DNA from: CAXBCP01 sp963974055
GTDB taxonomy: Bacteria; Pseudomonadota; Alphaproteobacteria; MPNO01; UBA830
Reading direction: 5' to 3'
Assembly (NCBI GenBank): GCA_963974055.1
Contig: CAXBCP010000028.1
Location: 1 to 58,980 of the forward strand
Length of the DNA: 58,980 nucleotides
Below, one piece after another: positions 19,483 through 28,400 of this stretch. The first letter of the stretch is position 1. Each line of letters opens with the position of its first letter. Under the pieces are notes generated by a model. That model made no database searches, was not told the DNA's origin, and was given only the letters and a program-made list of their open reading frames with translations. Position numbers and translations under genes: made by a program.

Positions 19483-20196
19483 TTACTTAGCTCTTTCGGC
19501 GCGGCGGCACCATGCCTCCCACGCGCGGTCGAGGCTGATCGGCGATTGCTGCATATCCGTGCAGGCCGCGATTTCGGTGTCGGTCAGGTAGTCGGGCGTG
19601 CCGATCTGCATTGCCTGCAATTGCAGCTTCGCATTCACCTGGAGGTAGATCGCCTTCATCACGGTTTCCTGCACCGACCGGCCGGCGACGACGCAGCCGT
19701 GGCGTTTCATCAGCGATATCGACCGGTCGCCGAGTGTCGCCGCCAGGTCGCGGCCCTGCTCCATGGTGACGACCAGGTGATTGGTCTCGCCGAATTTTTC
19801 CCGCATGTCCCACACCGGAATGTCTGCGCCGATGGGCGCGCAGGTATGGGTGACGGGCCGCATCTTCACGTCGGTCACGGCGAACGGAATGACCTCGTAG
19901 GAGTGATTGTGGATCACCACGTTGACGTCCGGGCGGGCTTCGTAGATCGCGCCGTGGATCATGCGTTCGCTATAGGGCCGCCGGTCGCCGATATCGATTC
20001 CCTCGCCGGTCTGGGCGAAGGTGACGATATCGTCCGCCTCGATCAGTTCGGGCGCGCGGGCGCGCGACAGCAGGTACTGTTCGGGATTGTCGGGATCGCG
20101 GATGCTGATATGGCCGAACGCATCGACCACTTCTTCATGTGCCAGAATCCGGTTTGCAATCACGATATCGCGCAGGGTGTCCGCGTTGGCGGTCAT
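19483..20196 (-). CDS. Class II aldolase/adducin family protein
   Basis: A 237-residue zinc enzyme of the fuculose-aldolase family (L-fuculose-1-phosphate aldolase, HMG or 4-carboxy-4-hydroxy-2-oxoadipate-type lyases, and also decarboxylases such as Pht-linked ones). The catalytic Glu is Glu77 (YSERMIH); the zinc ligands are His96 and His98 (VIHNHS) and His166 (MKRHG). The N-terminal AFGHISIRDPDNP block is typical. AAAGG lies about 9 bases before the ATG. It sits between the VOC and the 4,5-dihydroxyphthalate-decarboxylase-like genes on the minus strand, spacing 21 and 39 bases, so it probably acts on a hydroxy-acid or aldehyde made in that route. Confidence 0.9.
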   Translation of the reverse strand: MTANADTLRDIVIANRILAHEEVVDAFGHISIRDPDNPEQYLLSRARAPELIEADDIVTFAQTGEGIDIGDRRPYSERMIHGAIYEARPDVNVVIHNHSYEVIPFAVTDVKMRPVTHTCAPIGADIPVWDMREKFGETNHLVVTMEQGRDLAATLGDRSISLMKRHGCVVAGRSVQETVMKAIYLQVNAKLQLQAMQIGTPDYLTDTEIAACTDMQQSPISLDRAWEAWCRRAERAK

Positions 20197-20217
20197 TGTC
20201 GGGGCCTTTGTTGTGGT

Positions 20218-20820
20218 TCAGGCGTTTTCTTTTTCGCGGACCGGCACGCGCTTTTTCAGATTGCCGTAAAATTCCTCGATCGGCTGGAATCCGGGCGCTT
20301 CGCGGCACATTTTTTCGGTCATTTCCATCAGTTCGTCCTCGTCGATGTTGAAATCCATCGGTTTGAGGAACGGCTGGGTCACGTACCACGGGGAATCGGC
20401 GAAAAACTCGATCCCGTTGCCTTCCGGGTCGGTCGTGTACATGGTCCAGCACACGCCGTGGCTGCCGGTCATGATCTTGCGGTCGGACTGGCCCGAAATC
20501 CGCCGGTACATCGCCTGCAGATCGGCAAGCGATTCGAGCCGGAAGGCGAGATGATGGATCGCGCCGCCGGCGCCGGGCACGATCGTATTGGTCGGCATGT
20601 CGTCGGGCCGGCCCTCGACAAGAAAGACCTGGTGATGCTCGTCCGGGTCGAGCGTCATGAAGATCATCACCACGCCCTGGCCGGTCATGCCGCCGTCGGT
20701 GCGCTCGAAGCCGATAACGTTGGTGTAGAAATCCTCCATCATGTCGATGTCCTTGACGACCAGCCCCATATGGCTGAATCGCGCCGTGATCTTGCCGTTC
20801 TTTTCTGTATCGGAACTCAT
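20218..20820 (-). CDS. VOC family protein, type I extradiol dioxygenase-like
   Basis: A 200-residue vicinal-oxygen-chelate protein. Two beta-alpha-beta-beta-beta modules are visible. The probable Fe(II) triad is His17 (RFSHMGLVVKD), His90 (AIHHLAF) and Glu138 (DPEGNGIEFF), the pattern of small extradiol dioxygenases and glyoxalase-like enzymes. The extra C-terminal 50 residues are charged and helical (MDFNIDEDELMEMTEKM). I chose the ATG at 20820 because GGGAG lies 8 bases upstream and the VOC fold begins soon after. It is the first gene of the VOC-aldolase-decarboxylase-like unit and divergent from the thiolase-like gene across 153 bases. A role in cleaving a diol is plausible but another VOC function (isomerase, resistance) is possible. 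Confidence 0.85.
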   Translation of the reverse strand: MSSDTEKNGKITARFSHMGLVVKDIDMMEDFYTNVIGFERTDGGMTGQGVVMIFMTLDPDEHHQVFLVEGRPDDMPTNTIVPGAGGAIHHLAFRLESLADLQAMYRRISGQSDRKIMTGSHGVCWTMYTTDPEGNGIEFFADSPWYVTQPFLKPMDFNIDEDELMEMTEKMCREAPGFQPIEEFYGNLKKRVPVREKENA

Positions 20821-20973
20821 GACATTTCTCCCGCGGGGTTTATTCTTGGCGCCATATTGAAGCAGTAATTCTGCAATATCAATCGGGCGGCACGGCGGTG
20901 TATGCAGGCGCCGGGCGGACTTGTTATGATCGGCCGTGCGCCGGGATGACGCGCGCAATCAGGGGGATGTCCG

Positions 20974-22155
20974 ATGACATCGAATTTTCTCGCCGGACGC
21001 GATGTCGGGATCGTTGCCTGTGCGGAAACGAAGATAGAGCGGCGCTCGGGGCGGTCGCCTTACGAATTCGCTGCCGAAGCGCTGGAGGAAATCCTCGTCA
21101 AAACCGGCCTCGTACCGGCGGATATCGACGGGTTTGCGACAAACGTTCCCCATTCGGAATCCTCGAACCAGTATTACACGCCGTACCTGACCGATTATCT
21201 CGGCATCGCGCCGCGCTGGATGGATATCAGCGATCATGGCGGCGGCTCGGCGATCGCCGGCGTGTCCCGGGCGGCGATGGCGATACAGGCCGGCATGTGC
21301 GAGCTTGCCGTGGTGCTGTGCGCCGATACGCCGACGACCGCCTGGAAGGCCGCCAATGGCGGGTACCGGACCGATTTCTGGGATCCCACGGGCATTCAGG
21401 GGCCGCCCGGCGGTTTCGGCCTGCTGATGAACCGGTATATGCATCAATACGACCTGAACCTTGAGGGCCTCGGCCGGCTGGCGGTGGCGCAGCGCGACGG
21501 CGCGGTGCTGAACGATCTTGCGTACGAAAAACTGCGGGTGCCGATCACGGTCCGGGATTACCTGGATTCCCGCATGATCTCGTCGCCGATCCGGCTGCTC
21601 GACTGCGTGATGTTCGCCGACGGGGCCGCGGCCGTGCTGCTGACAAGCACGGAGCGGGCGCGGAAAATGAATATCGGCGATATCGTCTACCCGACCGCCT
21701 ATAGCGAGATCGTCAATTACAACGGCGCCGAACAGACGCCGGATATCACCGAGACCGGTTTCGCCGTGATCGGGCCGGAAATTCTGGAAAAGGCCGGTAT
21801 GACGACCGCGGATATCCGGATGTTTCACCCCTATGACGATTTTCTCATCGCCGAGGTCATGCAGCTCGAACAGATCGGCTGGTGCGGCCGGGGCGAAGGA
21901 TCGCATTTCCTGATGGAAACCGACGTCAGCTACCGCGGCAGCCTGCCGATCAATACGGGCGGCGGCCAGATATCGGCGGGGCAGATCGGTCTCGCATCCG
22001 GCATGACGAATCTCGTCGAAGCGGTTCGCCAGATGCGGGGCGAAGCGGGCGCCCGCCAGGTCAGCGACCCGGCAAACGCACTGGTGACCGGGATCGGCGT
22101 CATCACCTACGGGCGCAGCTGGAAAGTCAGCAATGCGATGATGCTGGACCGCTGA
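20974..22155 (+). CDS. Thiolase-like protein (SCP2/lipid-transfer type), catalytic Cys absent
   Basis: A 393-residue protein with the two-lobed thiolase fold. Marks are VGIVACAETKIERRSGRSPYE region blocks at the start, RWMDISDHGGGSAIAGVSRA where the nucleophilic Cys of true thiolases would be, LLDCVMFADGAAAVLL, and MFHPYDDFLIAEVMQLE with the conserved His. In this branch the active-site cysteine is missing (DHGGGS), and the C-terminal CxG motif is also replaced (ITYGRSWKVS). Such proteins usually work with a small OB-fold/Zn-ribbon partner in CoA-ester chemistry of aromatics or steroids; no partner gene is visible here. The gene ends shortly before a strong terminator belonging to the opposite strand. 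Confidence 0.85.
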   Translation: MTSNFLAGRDVGIVACAETKIERRSGRSPYEFAAEALEEILVKTGLVPADIDGFATNVPHSESSNQYYTPYLTDYLGIAPRWMDISDHGGGSAIAGVSRAAMAIQAGMCELAVVLCADTPTTAWKAANGGYRTDFWDPTGIQGPPGGFGLLMNRYMHQYDLNLEGLGRLAVAQRDGAVLNDLAYEKLRVPITVRDYLDSRMISSPIRLLDCVMFADGAAAVLLTSTERARKMNIGDIVYPTAYSEIVNYNGAEQTPDITETGFAVIGPEILEKAGMTTADIRMFHPYDDFLIAEVMQLEQIGWCGRGEGSHFLMETDVSYRGSLPINTGGGQISAGQIGLASGMTNLVEAVRQMRGEAGARQVSDPANALVTGIGVITYGRSWKVSNAMMLDR

Positions 22156-22172
22156 ACCGGTATCGACCCCGA

Positions 22173-22209
22173 CAAAAAAATAGCGGGCGCCGTTTCCGGC
22201 GCCCGCTAT
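22173..22209 (-). terminator. Rho-independent terminator of the selenoprotein peroxiredoxin gene
   Basis: Thirteen-base arms (22180-22192 and 22197-22209, ATAGCGGGCGCCG and complement) with a 4-base loop. On the minus strand it is followed by seven T (22174-22180). It lies 29 bases after the TAG-side end of the gene at 22238 and may also stop the convergent thiolase-like gene. Confidence 0.9.
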
Positions 22210-22237
22210 CGAAAGCAGTATTCTGCGAAACCGCTGC

Positions 22238-22705
22238 TCAGCGGGATTCGTAGAACGTGATCAGCTTGACGACATCATCCGCCTGCAACCGGCCAAGCGG
22301 GCCGTCGGCATAGCTCGACGCCATGACCTTGTTGTCGGGGCCGAGGATGAATTCGGACGGCTGGATGATACTGCGGCGGTCTTCCCACCACGATCCCAGC
22401 GCGTCGGCGATTTCGCGGCTGACTTCCATGCCAACCGGGAAGGTGACCTCATCGGCCACTTCCTGCGCCTTGTCTGCCGGATCGACGCTCGCGGCGACGA
22501 CCGACACACCAAGCTTTTCTAGTGCTGCCTTGTGTTCTTCAAAGCCGACCAACTGCCGGCGGCAGAAAGGTCACCAATGACCTCTGTAGAACAGGATGAC
22601 CTTGTATTTGGTATCAAGGCCACCCGGCAGGTCCAGCGTTCCGCCACCGACGAGATTGATCGTCACGTCGGGGAAAGAATCGCCTATCCCGAGTTTCTCG
22701 GACAT
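22238..22705 (-). CDS. Selenoprotein: peroxiredoxin-like (AhpC/TSA) redox protein, UPFC active site
   Basis: A 155-residue thioredoxin-fold protein read through a TGA at 22571-22573. Translation of the whole frame gives VILFYRGHW-U-PFCRRQL, that is Sec45 and Cys48 in a UxxC motif where cysteine homologues have FYRGHWCPYC. The frame is open and conserved on both sides: before the TGA come GDSFPDVTINLVGGGTLDL and a strand; after it come the helix LVGFEEHKAALEKLG, VSVVAASVDPADKAQEVA, FPVGMEVSREIADALGSWW and PSEFILGPDNKV, all peroxiredoxin-like. The ATG at 22705 has an ideal AAGGAGGA 3 bases upstream. A SECIS-like hairpin starts 10 bases after the TGA. A naive reading would give two short unrelated proteins. 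It probably reduces hydroperoxides or disulfides in the cytoplasm. It is followed by a strong terminator and lies 128 bases downstream of the AhpD-like selenoprotein gene. Confidence 0.93.
22544..22560 (-). promoter_or_regulatory. Candidate bacterial SECIS hairpin
   Basis: On the minus strand, bases 11-27 after the TGA form a 6-bp stem (GCCGGC with GUCGGC, one G-U pair) with apical loop AGUUG. The loop begins 16 bases past the TGA and has G at its second position followed by U, as expected for SelB recognition. Folded by hand. Confidence 0.75.
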
Positions 22706-22786
22706 ACGTCCTCCTTTTCGTATACAAACCGCGGCGAAATACCGCCACGACGGATCGACTATGACGCTCCGGTTTCCCGAATGCAA

Positions 22787-22809
22787 CGGGGCGGCTATGC
22801 GCCGCCCCG
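22787..22809 (-). terminator. GC-rich hairpin after the AhpD-like selenoprotein gene
   Basis: Nine-base arms (22787-22795 and 22801-22809, CGGGGCGGC and complement) with a 5-base loop, 23 bases past the stop of the gene at 22833. The U-tract is poor, so it may only attenuate reading into the peroxiredoxin gene. Confidence 0.55.
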
Positions 22810-22832
22810 AAAACATTTATGACCCGTCCGAT

Positions 22833-23960
22833 TTACCCGGCAGCCTCGGAATCGAGCGCTTCCTTCCGGGCGGCAAAGGCATCGATGCCGATGGCTTCGC
22901 GGAGACCTGCGGTCATTTCGGCCTTGTCGGCTTCCAGCGGCGCCCCCGTCGAATCCGCAATGCGGTCGATGGCGTTGAACAGGCCGGCGACCCCGGCGGA
23001 ATCGACCACCGCTTCCGGTCCCAGGGCATCCAGTATGGCTGCCCGGGCGGCGGCCAGCCTTGCGTCGTCGTCACCGAGAACCGCTTCCGCGAACTCGATC
23101 ATCAGATTGCCGTGCTCGATACCCGTATCGCCCGCTGCCGCGCCGCCGGTGATTGCGTTGAAGTCCAGTTCGTCTCCAGTGTGTTCGCTGCCCGCACGGA
23201 GCAGTACCGAATGGCTGGTCGTTCAATAGGTACACTGGTTCAGCGCCGATACCCGCGCCGCCAGCAGTTCGATCTGCAGGTGGGTGATCGCCCGGAACTC
23301 CCGGTCGAAATCGCGCATCTGCGGCCCCGCCAGGTACTGTGCCGCCGTGACGTCGAAGAAACCGCGCGCCTCGTCCGGCACCAGCGTCAGGGCGCGGCGG
23401 ATATTCGCTTCCGGGCCGACAAAATAGTCCGCTTCGTTGGGGCCGAATTCGTCCCAGGCGATATTCGGCGCCCAGGCCTGGTGCTGGCGCGCTTCCGCCG
23501 GCCGGTAATGCGACGGTTCGCCCGCCTGTGCTGTCGGCAGTTCCCGCAGCGGCACGCCGAGTCCCTTTGCAAAGGTATCGATCGCGGTCGTATGGGCGAC
23601 CACGCTGACGATCTCGACGAAATGGGTTTCCTCGATGCCGCTCTCCATGGTGTTCCGGTACCAGCCATGGGTCAGGCGTCCGGGATCGGCAACGATCATA
23701 TGGATCATCTTCACCCGGTTTTCGGGCAGGTCGGTCCCGGCGTCATGGGCGTCCTTCACCGCGAACGGCGACAGCGCGTCCTTTACCTTCGCGCAGGTAG
23801 CGCAGTTGCGGGCATGGCGCGTTTCCGCCATCACCTTTATGCGTTCCGCGCCGGTCAGCCAGGAACCGGCGCCGGACAGACGGTCCCAGGCGCGACGGTG
23901 GGCTTCGGTGATGTCGTCGCGGACGGGATAGGGCGAATCGTCGTAGTGCATTCCGGACAT
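22833..23960 (-). CDS. Selenoprotein: AhpD-like alkylhydroperoxidase-related protein, CTYU active site
   Basis: A 375-residue protein read through a TGA at 23223-23225. The site reads LLAARVSALNQCTY-U-TTSH, so Cys243 and Sec246 replace the CxxC and His250 completes the CxxCxxxH motif of AhpD/carboxymuconolactone-decarboxylase folds. The frame continues in good coding style for 130 codons after the TGA (helices LMIEFAEAVLGDDDARL and GLFNAIDRIAD). The N-terminal half carries a second AhpD-like unit with RAWDRLSGAGSWLTGAER and Cys53/Cys56 (NCATC). So the protein seems to be a tandem AhpD-like pair with one Sec site. I chose the ATG at 23960 because AAGGAAG lies 4 bases upstream. A SECIS-like hairpin follows the TGA. 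Its neighbour is the peroxiredoxin-like selenoprotein, resembling an AhpC/AhpD peroxidase couple. Confidence 0.92.
23188..23204 (-). promoter_or_regulatory. Candidate bacterial SECIS hairpin
   Basis: Bases 19-35 after the TGA form a 6-bp stem (CUGCUC with GGGCAG, one U-G pair) and a 5-base loop CGUGC. G stands second in the loop and is followed by U. The loop starts 24 bases past the TGA. Folded by hand. Confidence 0.7.
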
Positions 23961-24248
23961 GACGCTTCCTTGTTTTCTGGGCTTCAAGCCTATTTTTCTA
24001 TTGCGGCGCGGTCAATCGGGGGATAAAGCCGTGCCATGGACACCGCGCCATTGCGCCGGTTTGTGCAACAATGTTTTGCGTGAACCCTGTAACGCATTTT
24101 CCGGCGGATGCCCCATCTAAACTCTGCGCCTGAAACCCATCCGGATTTTTCGACGACCTGTTATTCGTATTCCGATTTTCTGTATACTCGATGTTTGATA
24201 CCCGGCCGTTGCGTGGCGCGGCCGAATCCATGTAAGGACCGTTCAAGA

Positions 24249-25466
24249 ATGATGCCCGTGACCGTGCGCCGCCTATTGCGGCTCCATGACGTTTTCTCCT
24301 CCGCAAATTTTCGCATCGCCGGCGTTTCCGGCCCGATCCTCGCCGCCACCCTGGCGGTTTCCCCTGCATACGCGCAGGCGCCGAAGCCCGCCGTGGATGT
24401 CGCCACGCCTGTGGTTCAGACCGTGCGGGAATGGGATCAGTATACCGGGCGGTTCGAACCGGTAGAGCGTATCGAGCTGCGCGCCCGCGTATCGGGCTAT
24501 CTGAATTCAGTTCATTTCGACGACGGCCAGATGGTCGAAAAGGGAGACCTTCTCTTCGTCATCGACCCGCGGCCGCTGGAGGCAGAGCTGTCCGCGGCGA
24601 GCGCGGCCCTGACCAGCGCCCAGGCCCAGTTCAAGCTCGCCCAGTCCGACCTGAAACGCGGCGAGGAACTGTTGCGCCGCAAGGTGACCGCCGTGGCCGA
24701 GGTCGACCGCCGGCGGTCGCAGCGCGATGTCGCGGCGGCGAACGTGCTCGTCGCGCGCGCCAATGTCCGGACCGCGGAGCTCAATCTCGGGTTCACCAAT
24801 ATCCGGGCGCCGATCGACGGCCGGATGTCGGATCGCCGCGTCGACGTCGGCAACCTGATCAGCGGGGGCAGCGAAGGCGCGACGCTGCTGACCACGATCG
24901 TGTCGCAGAATCCCATCCATTTTGTGTTCGACGTGTCGGAACAGGCGTATCTGAAATACGCCCGGCTCAACGCGTCGGGCAAGCTGCCCGGGTCGCGCGA
25001 TACGCCGAACCCCATTTATATCCGGCTCACCGACGAAACCGGCTGGCCGCGCCGCGGATTCATGAACTTCGTCGATAACGTGCTGGGGCAGGAAACCGGT
25101 ACCGTGCGCGGCCGCGCTGTGCTGGAAAATGCCGACGGGTTTTTGCAGCCGGGCATGTTCGGCGAAGTGCGCCTGATGGGGTCGGGCGATTACGAGGCGG
25201 TCCTGATCCCGGATTCGGCGATCCTGTTCGACCAGGCGGCGCGTATCGTGATGGTGATCGACGACAAGAACGTGGTTGGTGTCAGGAAGGTTGAGACCGG
25301 CCCGATGATCGACGGGCTGCGCGTGGTCCGCGAAGGACTGTCGGGAAGCGACCGGGTCATCGTGAACGGTGTCCAGCGGGTCCGGGCGGGGATGGAAGTC
25401 ACACCCGCCGTCGTCGAGATCGTGCCGAAGCCGGACGGGCTGGACCCTTCCGCGCCCCGCAAATAG
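24249..25466 (+). CDS. RND efflux periplasmic adaptor (membrane fusion protein)
   Basis: A 405-residue adaptor of the AcrA/MexA type that links an RND pump to an outer-membrane channel. It has an N-terminal export segment ending around AVSPAYA, the first lipoyl half motif (IELRARVSGYLNSVHFDDGQMVEKGDLL region), a coiled-coil hairpin with alternating Ala/Glu/Arg (residues about 110-170), the second lipoyl half (FTNIRAPIDGRMSDRRVDVG region) and beta-barrel plus membrane-proximal domains (ENADGFLQPGMFGEVRL). Two adjacent ATGs at 24249 and 24252 follow TAAGGA; I took the first. Only 12 bases separate it from the pump gene. It is divergent from the AhpD-like selenoprotein gene across 288 bases that must hold both promoters; I see no clear operator there. 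Confidence 0.94.
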   Translation: MMPVTVRRLLRLHDVFSSANFRIAGVSGPILAATLAVSPAYAQAPKPAVDVATPVVQTVREWDQYTGRFEPVERIELRARVSGYLNSVHFDDGQMVEKGDLLFVIDPRPLEAELSAASAALTSAQAQFKLAQSDLKRGEELLRRKVTAVAEVDRRRSQRDVAAANVLVARANVRTAELNLGFTNIRAPIDGRMSDRRVDVGNLISGGSEGATLLTTIVSQNPIHFVFDVSEQAYLKYARLNASGKLPGSRDTPNPIYIRLTDETGWPRRGFMNFVDNVLGQETGTVRGRAVLENADGFLQPGMFGEVRLMGSGDYEAVLIPDSAILFDQAARIVMVIDDKNVVGVRKVETGPMIDGLRVVREGLSGSDRVIVNGVQRVRAGMEVTPAVVEIVPKPDGLDPSAPRK

Positions 25467-25478
25467 CGGGCCCGGCAC

Positions 25479-28400
25479 ATGCGTCTTACCCATATATTCA
25501 TCGACCGCCCGATCCTCGCGTCGGTTCTGTCGATCCTGATCGTGCTTGTCGGGGCGATTTCGTACCTGTCCCTGCCGGTCTCCCAGTATCCGGAAATCGC
25601 GCCGCCGACGATCCAGGTAACGGCGGCCTATCCCGGCGCCAATGCGGAAACCGTCGCGCGGACGGTCGCCACGCCGATCGAGCAGGAAATCAACGGCGTC
25701 CGCGACATGCTCTATATGAAGTCGGAAAATACCGGCGACGGACGTCTGTCCCTGACCGTCACGTTCAAGCTCGGCACCGATCTCGATGAAGCCCAGGTGC
25801 TGGTGCAGAACCGGGTGGCGGTCGCGCAGGCGCGCCTGCCGGAGGCGGTGAGCCGTCTCGGTGTGACGGTCCGAAAATCGTCGCCGGACCTGATGATGGT
25901 CATTCACATCCTGTCGCCGGACGGCAGCCGGGACAATCTCTATATCTCGAACTATGCGCGCTCGCAGATCGTCGATGAACTCGCGCGGATCGACGGCGTC
26001 GGCCAGGTCACCGTGTTCGGCGAACGCGCCTATTCGATGCGCGTCTGGCTGGATCCCGACCGGATTGCCGCCTTCAGCATGACCGCCGGCGATGTCGTCA
26101 CCGCGTTGCGCTCGAACAACGTGCAGGTCGCGGCCGGCATCCTGAACCAGCTCCCCATGAAGAACCCCGGCGCCTACGAACTGAACGTGGAAACCCAGGG
26201 CCGCCTGCTGCGGCCGGAGGAATTCGGCGGGATCGTCGTCAAGCGCGGGGAAGGCGGCAGCACCGTCCGGGTCCGCGATATCGCGCGGGTCGAACTGGCG
26301 GCGCAGGACTCGCTGAGCATCGGCTACCTGGATGGCGATTCGGCGCTGCCGATCGGCGTGTTCCAGCTCCCCGGCTCGAACGCCCTGGCGACCGCCGACG
26401 GCGTGCTTGGCAAGATCAAGGAACTTTCCGCGGCCTTTCCGTCCGGAATCGAATATGCCGTGGTGTACAACCCGACCGAGTTCATCGAGGAATCCGTCGA
26501 TGCGGTCTATGTGACGATCGTCGAGGCGGTCGTTCTCGTGGTGCTGGTCGTGCTGCTCTTCCTGCAAAGCCTGCGGACGTCGATTATTCCGGTTCTCGCG
26601 ATCCCGGTGTCGCTGATCGGCACCTTCGCCGTCCTCGCGGCGCTCGGATTCTCGCTCAACAACCTGTCGCTTTTCGGCCTCGTCCTGGCGATCGGGATCG
26701 TGGTCGACGATGCGATCGTGGTGGTCGAGAACGTCGAACGGTATCTGCAACAGGGCATGTCGGCGCGCGAAGCGGCCCATAAAACCATGGACGAGGTCGG
26801 CGGCGCGCTGATCGCCATCGCCGGCGTGCTGTCGGCGGTGTTTATCCCGACTGCCTTTATCGCCGGCATATCCGGACAGTTCTACACCCAGTTCGCGGTC
26901 ACCATCGCCACCGCGACGATTATTTCGGCCGTCGTTTCGCTGACCCTGTCGCCGGCGCTCTGTGCGCTGTTGCTGAAACCGCATGGCGAACACGAGCCGC
27001 CGGTCGGCATCCGGCGGGCGCTGATCTGGCCGTTCGCGAAATTCGCCGACGGATTCAACACTCTCTTCGACCGGGTATCGCGCGGCTATGCCACCATGAC
27101 AAAGCGTCTGGTGCGGCTGTCGGTCGTGATGCTGGTGGTCTATGCCGGCCTTGTGGCGCTGGCGGTCGAGCGCTTCGATTCGACGCCCCGGGGGTTCATC
27201 CCCGATCTCGACCGCGGTTTCCTGATTGCCGTCGTCCAGTTGCCGCCGGGATCGTCGCTCGCCCGGACCGACGCGGCTATCCGCAAGGCGTCCGAAATCC
27301 TGCTCAAGGTGGATGGCGTTCAGCACACGGTGGGCTTTGCGGGTCTCGACGGCGCGACCTTCACCAACGCGCCGAATGCCGGCGCCGTGTTCTTCACCAT
27401 GAAACCGTTCAAGGACCGGGTCGGGCCGACCGATAATGCCGTGAATATTCTGGGGCGCGCGTTCGGAGCGCTGCAGTCGATCAAGGAAGCGTCCGTGTTC
27501 GTCGTCGCGCCGCCGTCGGTCAGCGGGGTCGGCAGCGCCGGGGGCTGGAAGCTCTATGTGCAGGACCGTCGTTCAAGGGGTGTGGTCGCGCTCGAAGCCG
27601 CAACGCAGCAACTGGCGGCGGCGGCAAACCAGACCCCCGGTCTGGCGCGGGTGTTCACGTTGTTCAATACCAGAACGCCCAAGATATACATCGATATCGA
27701 CCGGACAAAGGCGGAAATGCTGAACCTGCCGGCCGACCGCCTGCTGGAAGCACTCGAAGTCTATCTGGGGTCGGCCTATGTGAACGATTTTAATTTTCTC
27801 GGCCGCACCTACCGCGTCACGGCCCAGGTCGATGAACAGTTCCGCGACGAACCGTCCGATATTCTGGAATTGCGCGCGCGCTCGACAGCCGGCGAAATGA
27901 TCCCGCTCGGCACCGTCGCCCGGCTCGAACGCAAAACCGGCCCTCATCGCCTGCCGCGATACAATCTCTACGATGCGGCGGAACTTCTGGGCGCGAATGC
28001 GCCGGGCACGTCCACCGGGGAAGCCCTGAATACGATGGAAGAACTTGCGGCAAGGACGCTGCCAGAAGGGTTTTCCATCCAGTGGACGGAACTCGCGCTG
28101 CAGGAAAAACTCGCCGGGAACACGGCGATCCTCGTCTTCGGGCTCGCCGTCGTGTTCGTCTTCCTGTTGCTGGCGGCGCTGTATGAAAGCTGGCTGCTGC
28201 CGCTCGCGGTTATCCTGATCGTGCCGATGTGTCTGCTGGCGGCCATTCTCGGCGTCAATCTGCGCGGCATGAGCAACGACATCCTCGTCCAGATCGGTCT
28301 CGTGGTGCTGATCGGGCTGGCCGCGAAGAACGCCATTCTTATCGTCGAGTTCGCGCGTCAGGCCGAACGCGACGGCGCCGACCGGTTCGAGGCTGCCGTG

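Noticed and set aside
24507..27326. Very long open frame on the minus strand opposite the RND genes
   Set aside because: It is rich in Arg, His, Asp and Gly in the manner of antisense frames of GC-rich genes, has no recognisable domain, and the plus strand holds a clear adaptor and RND pump.
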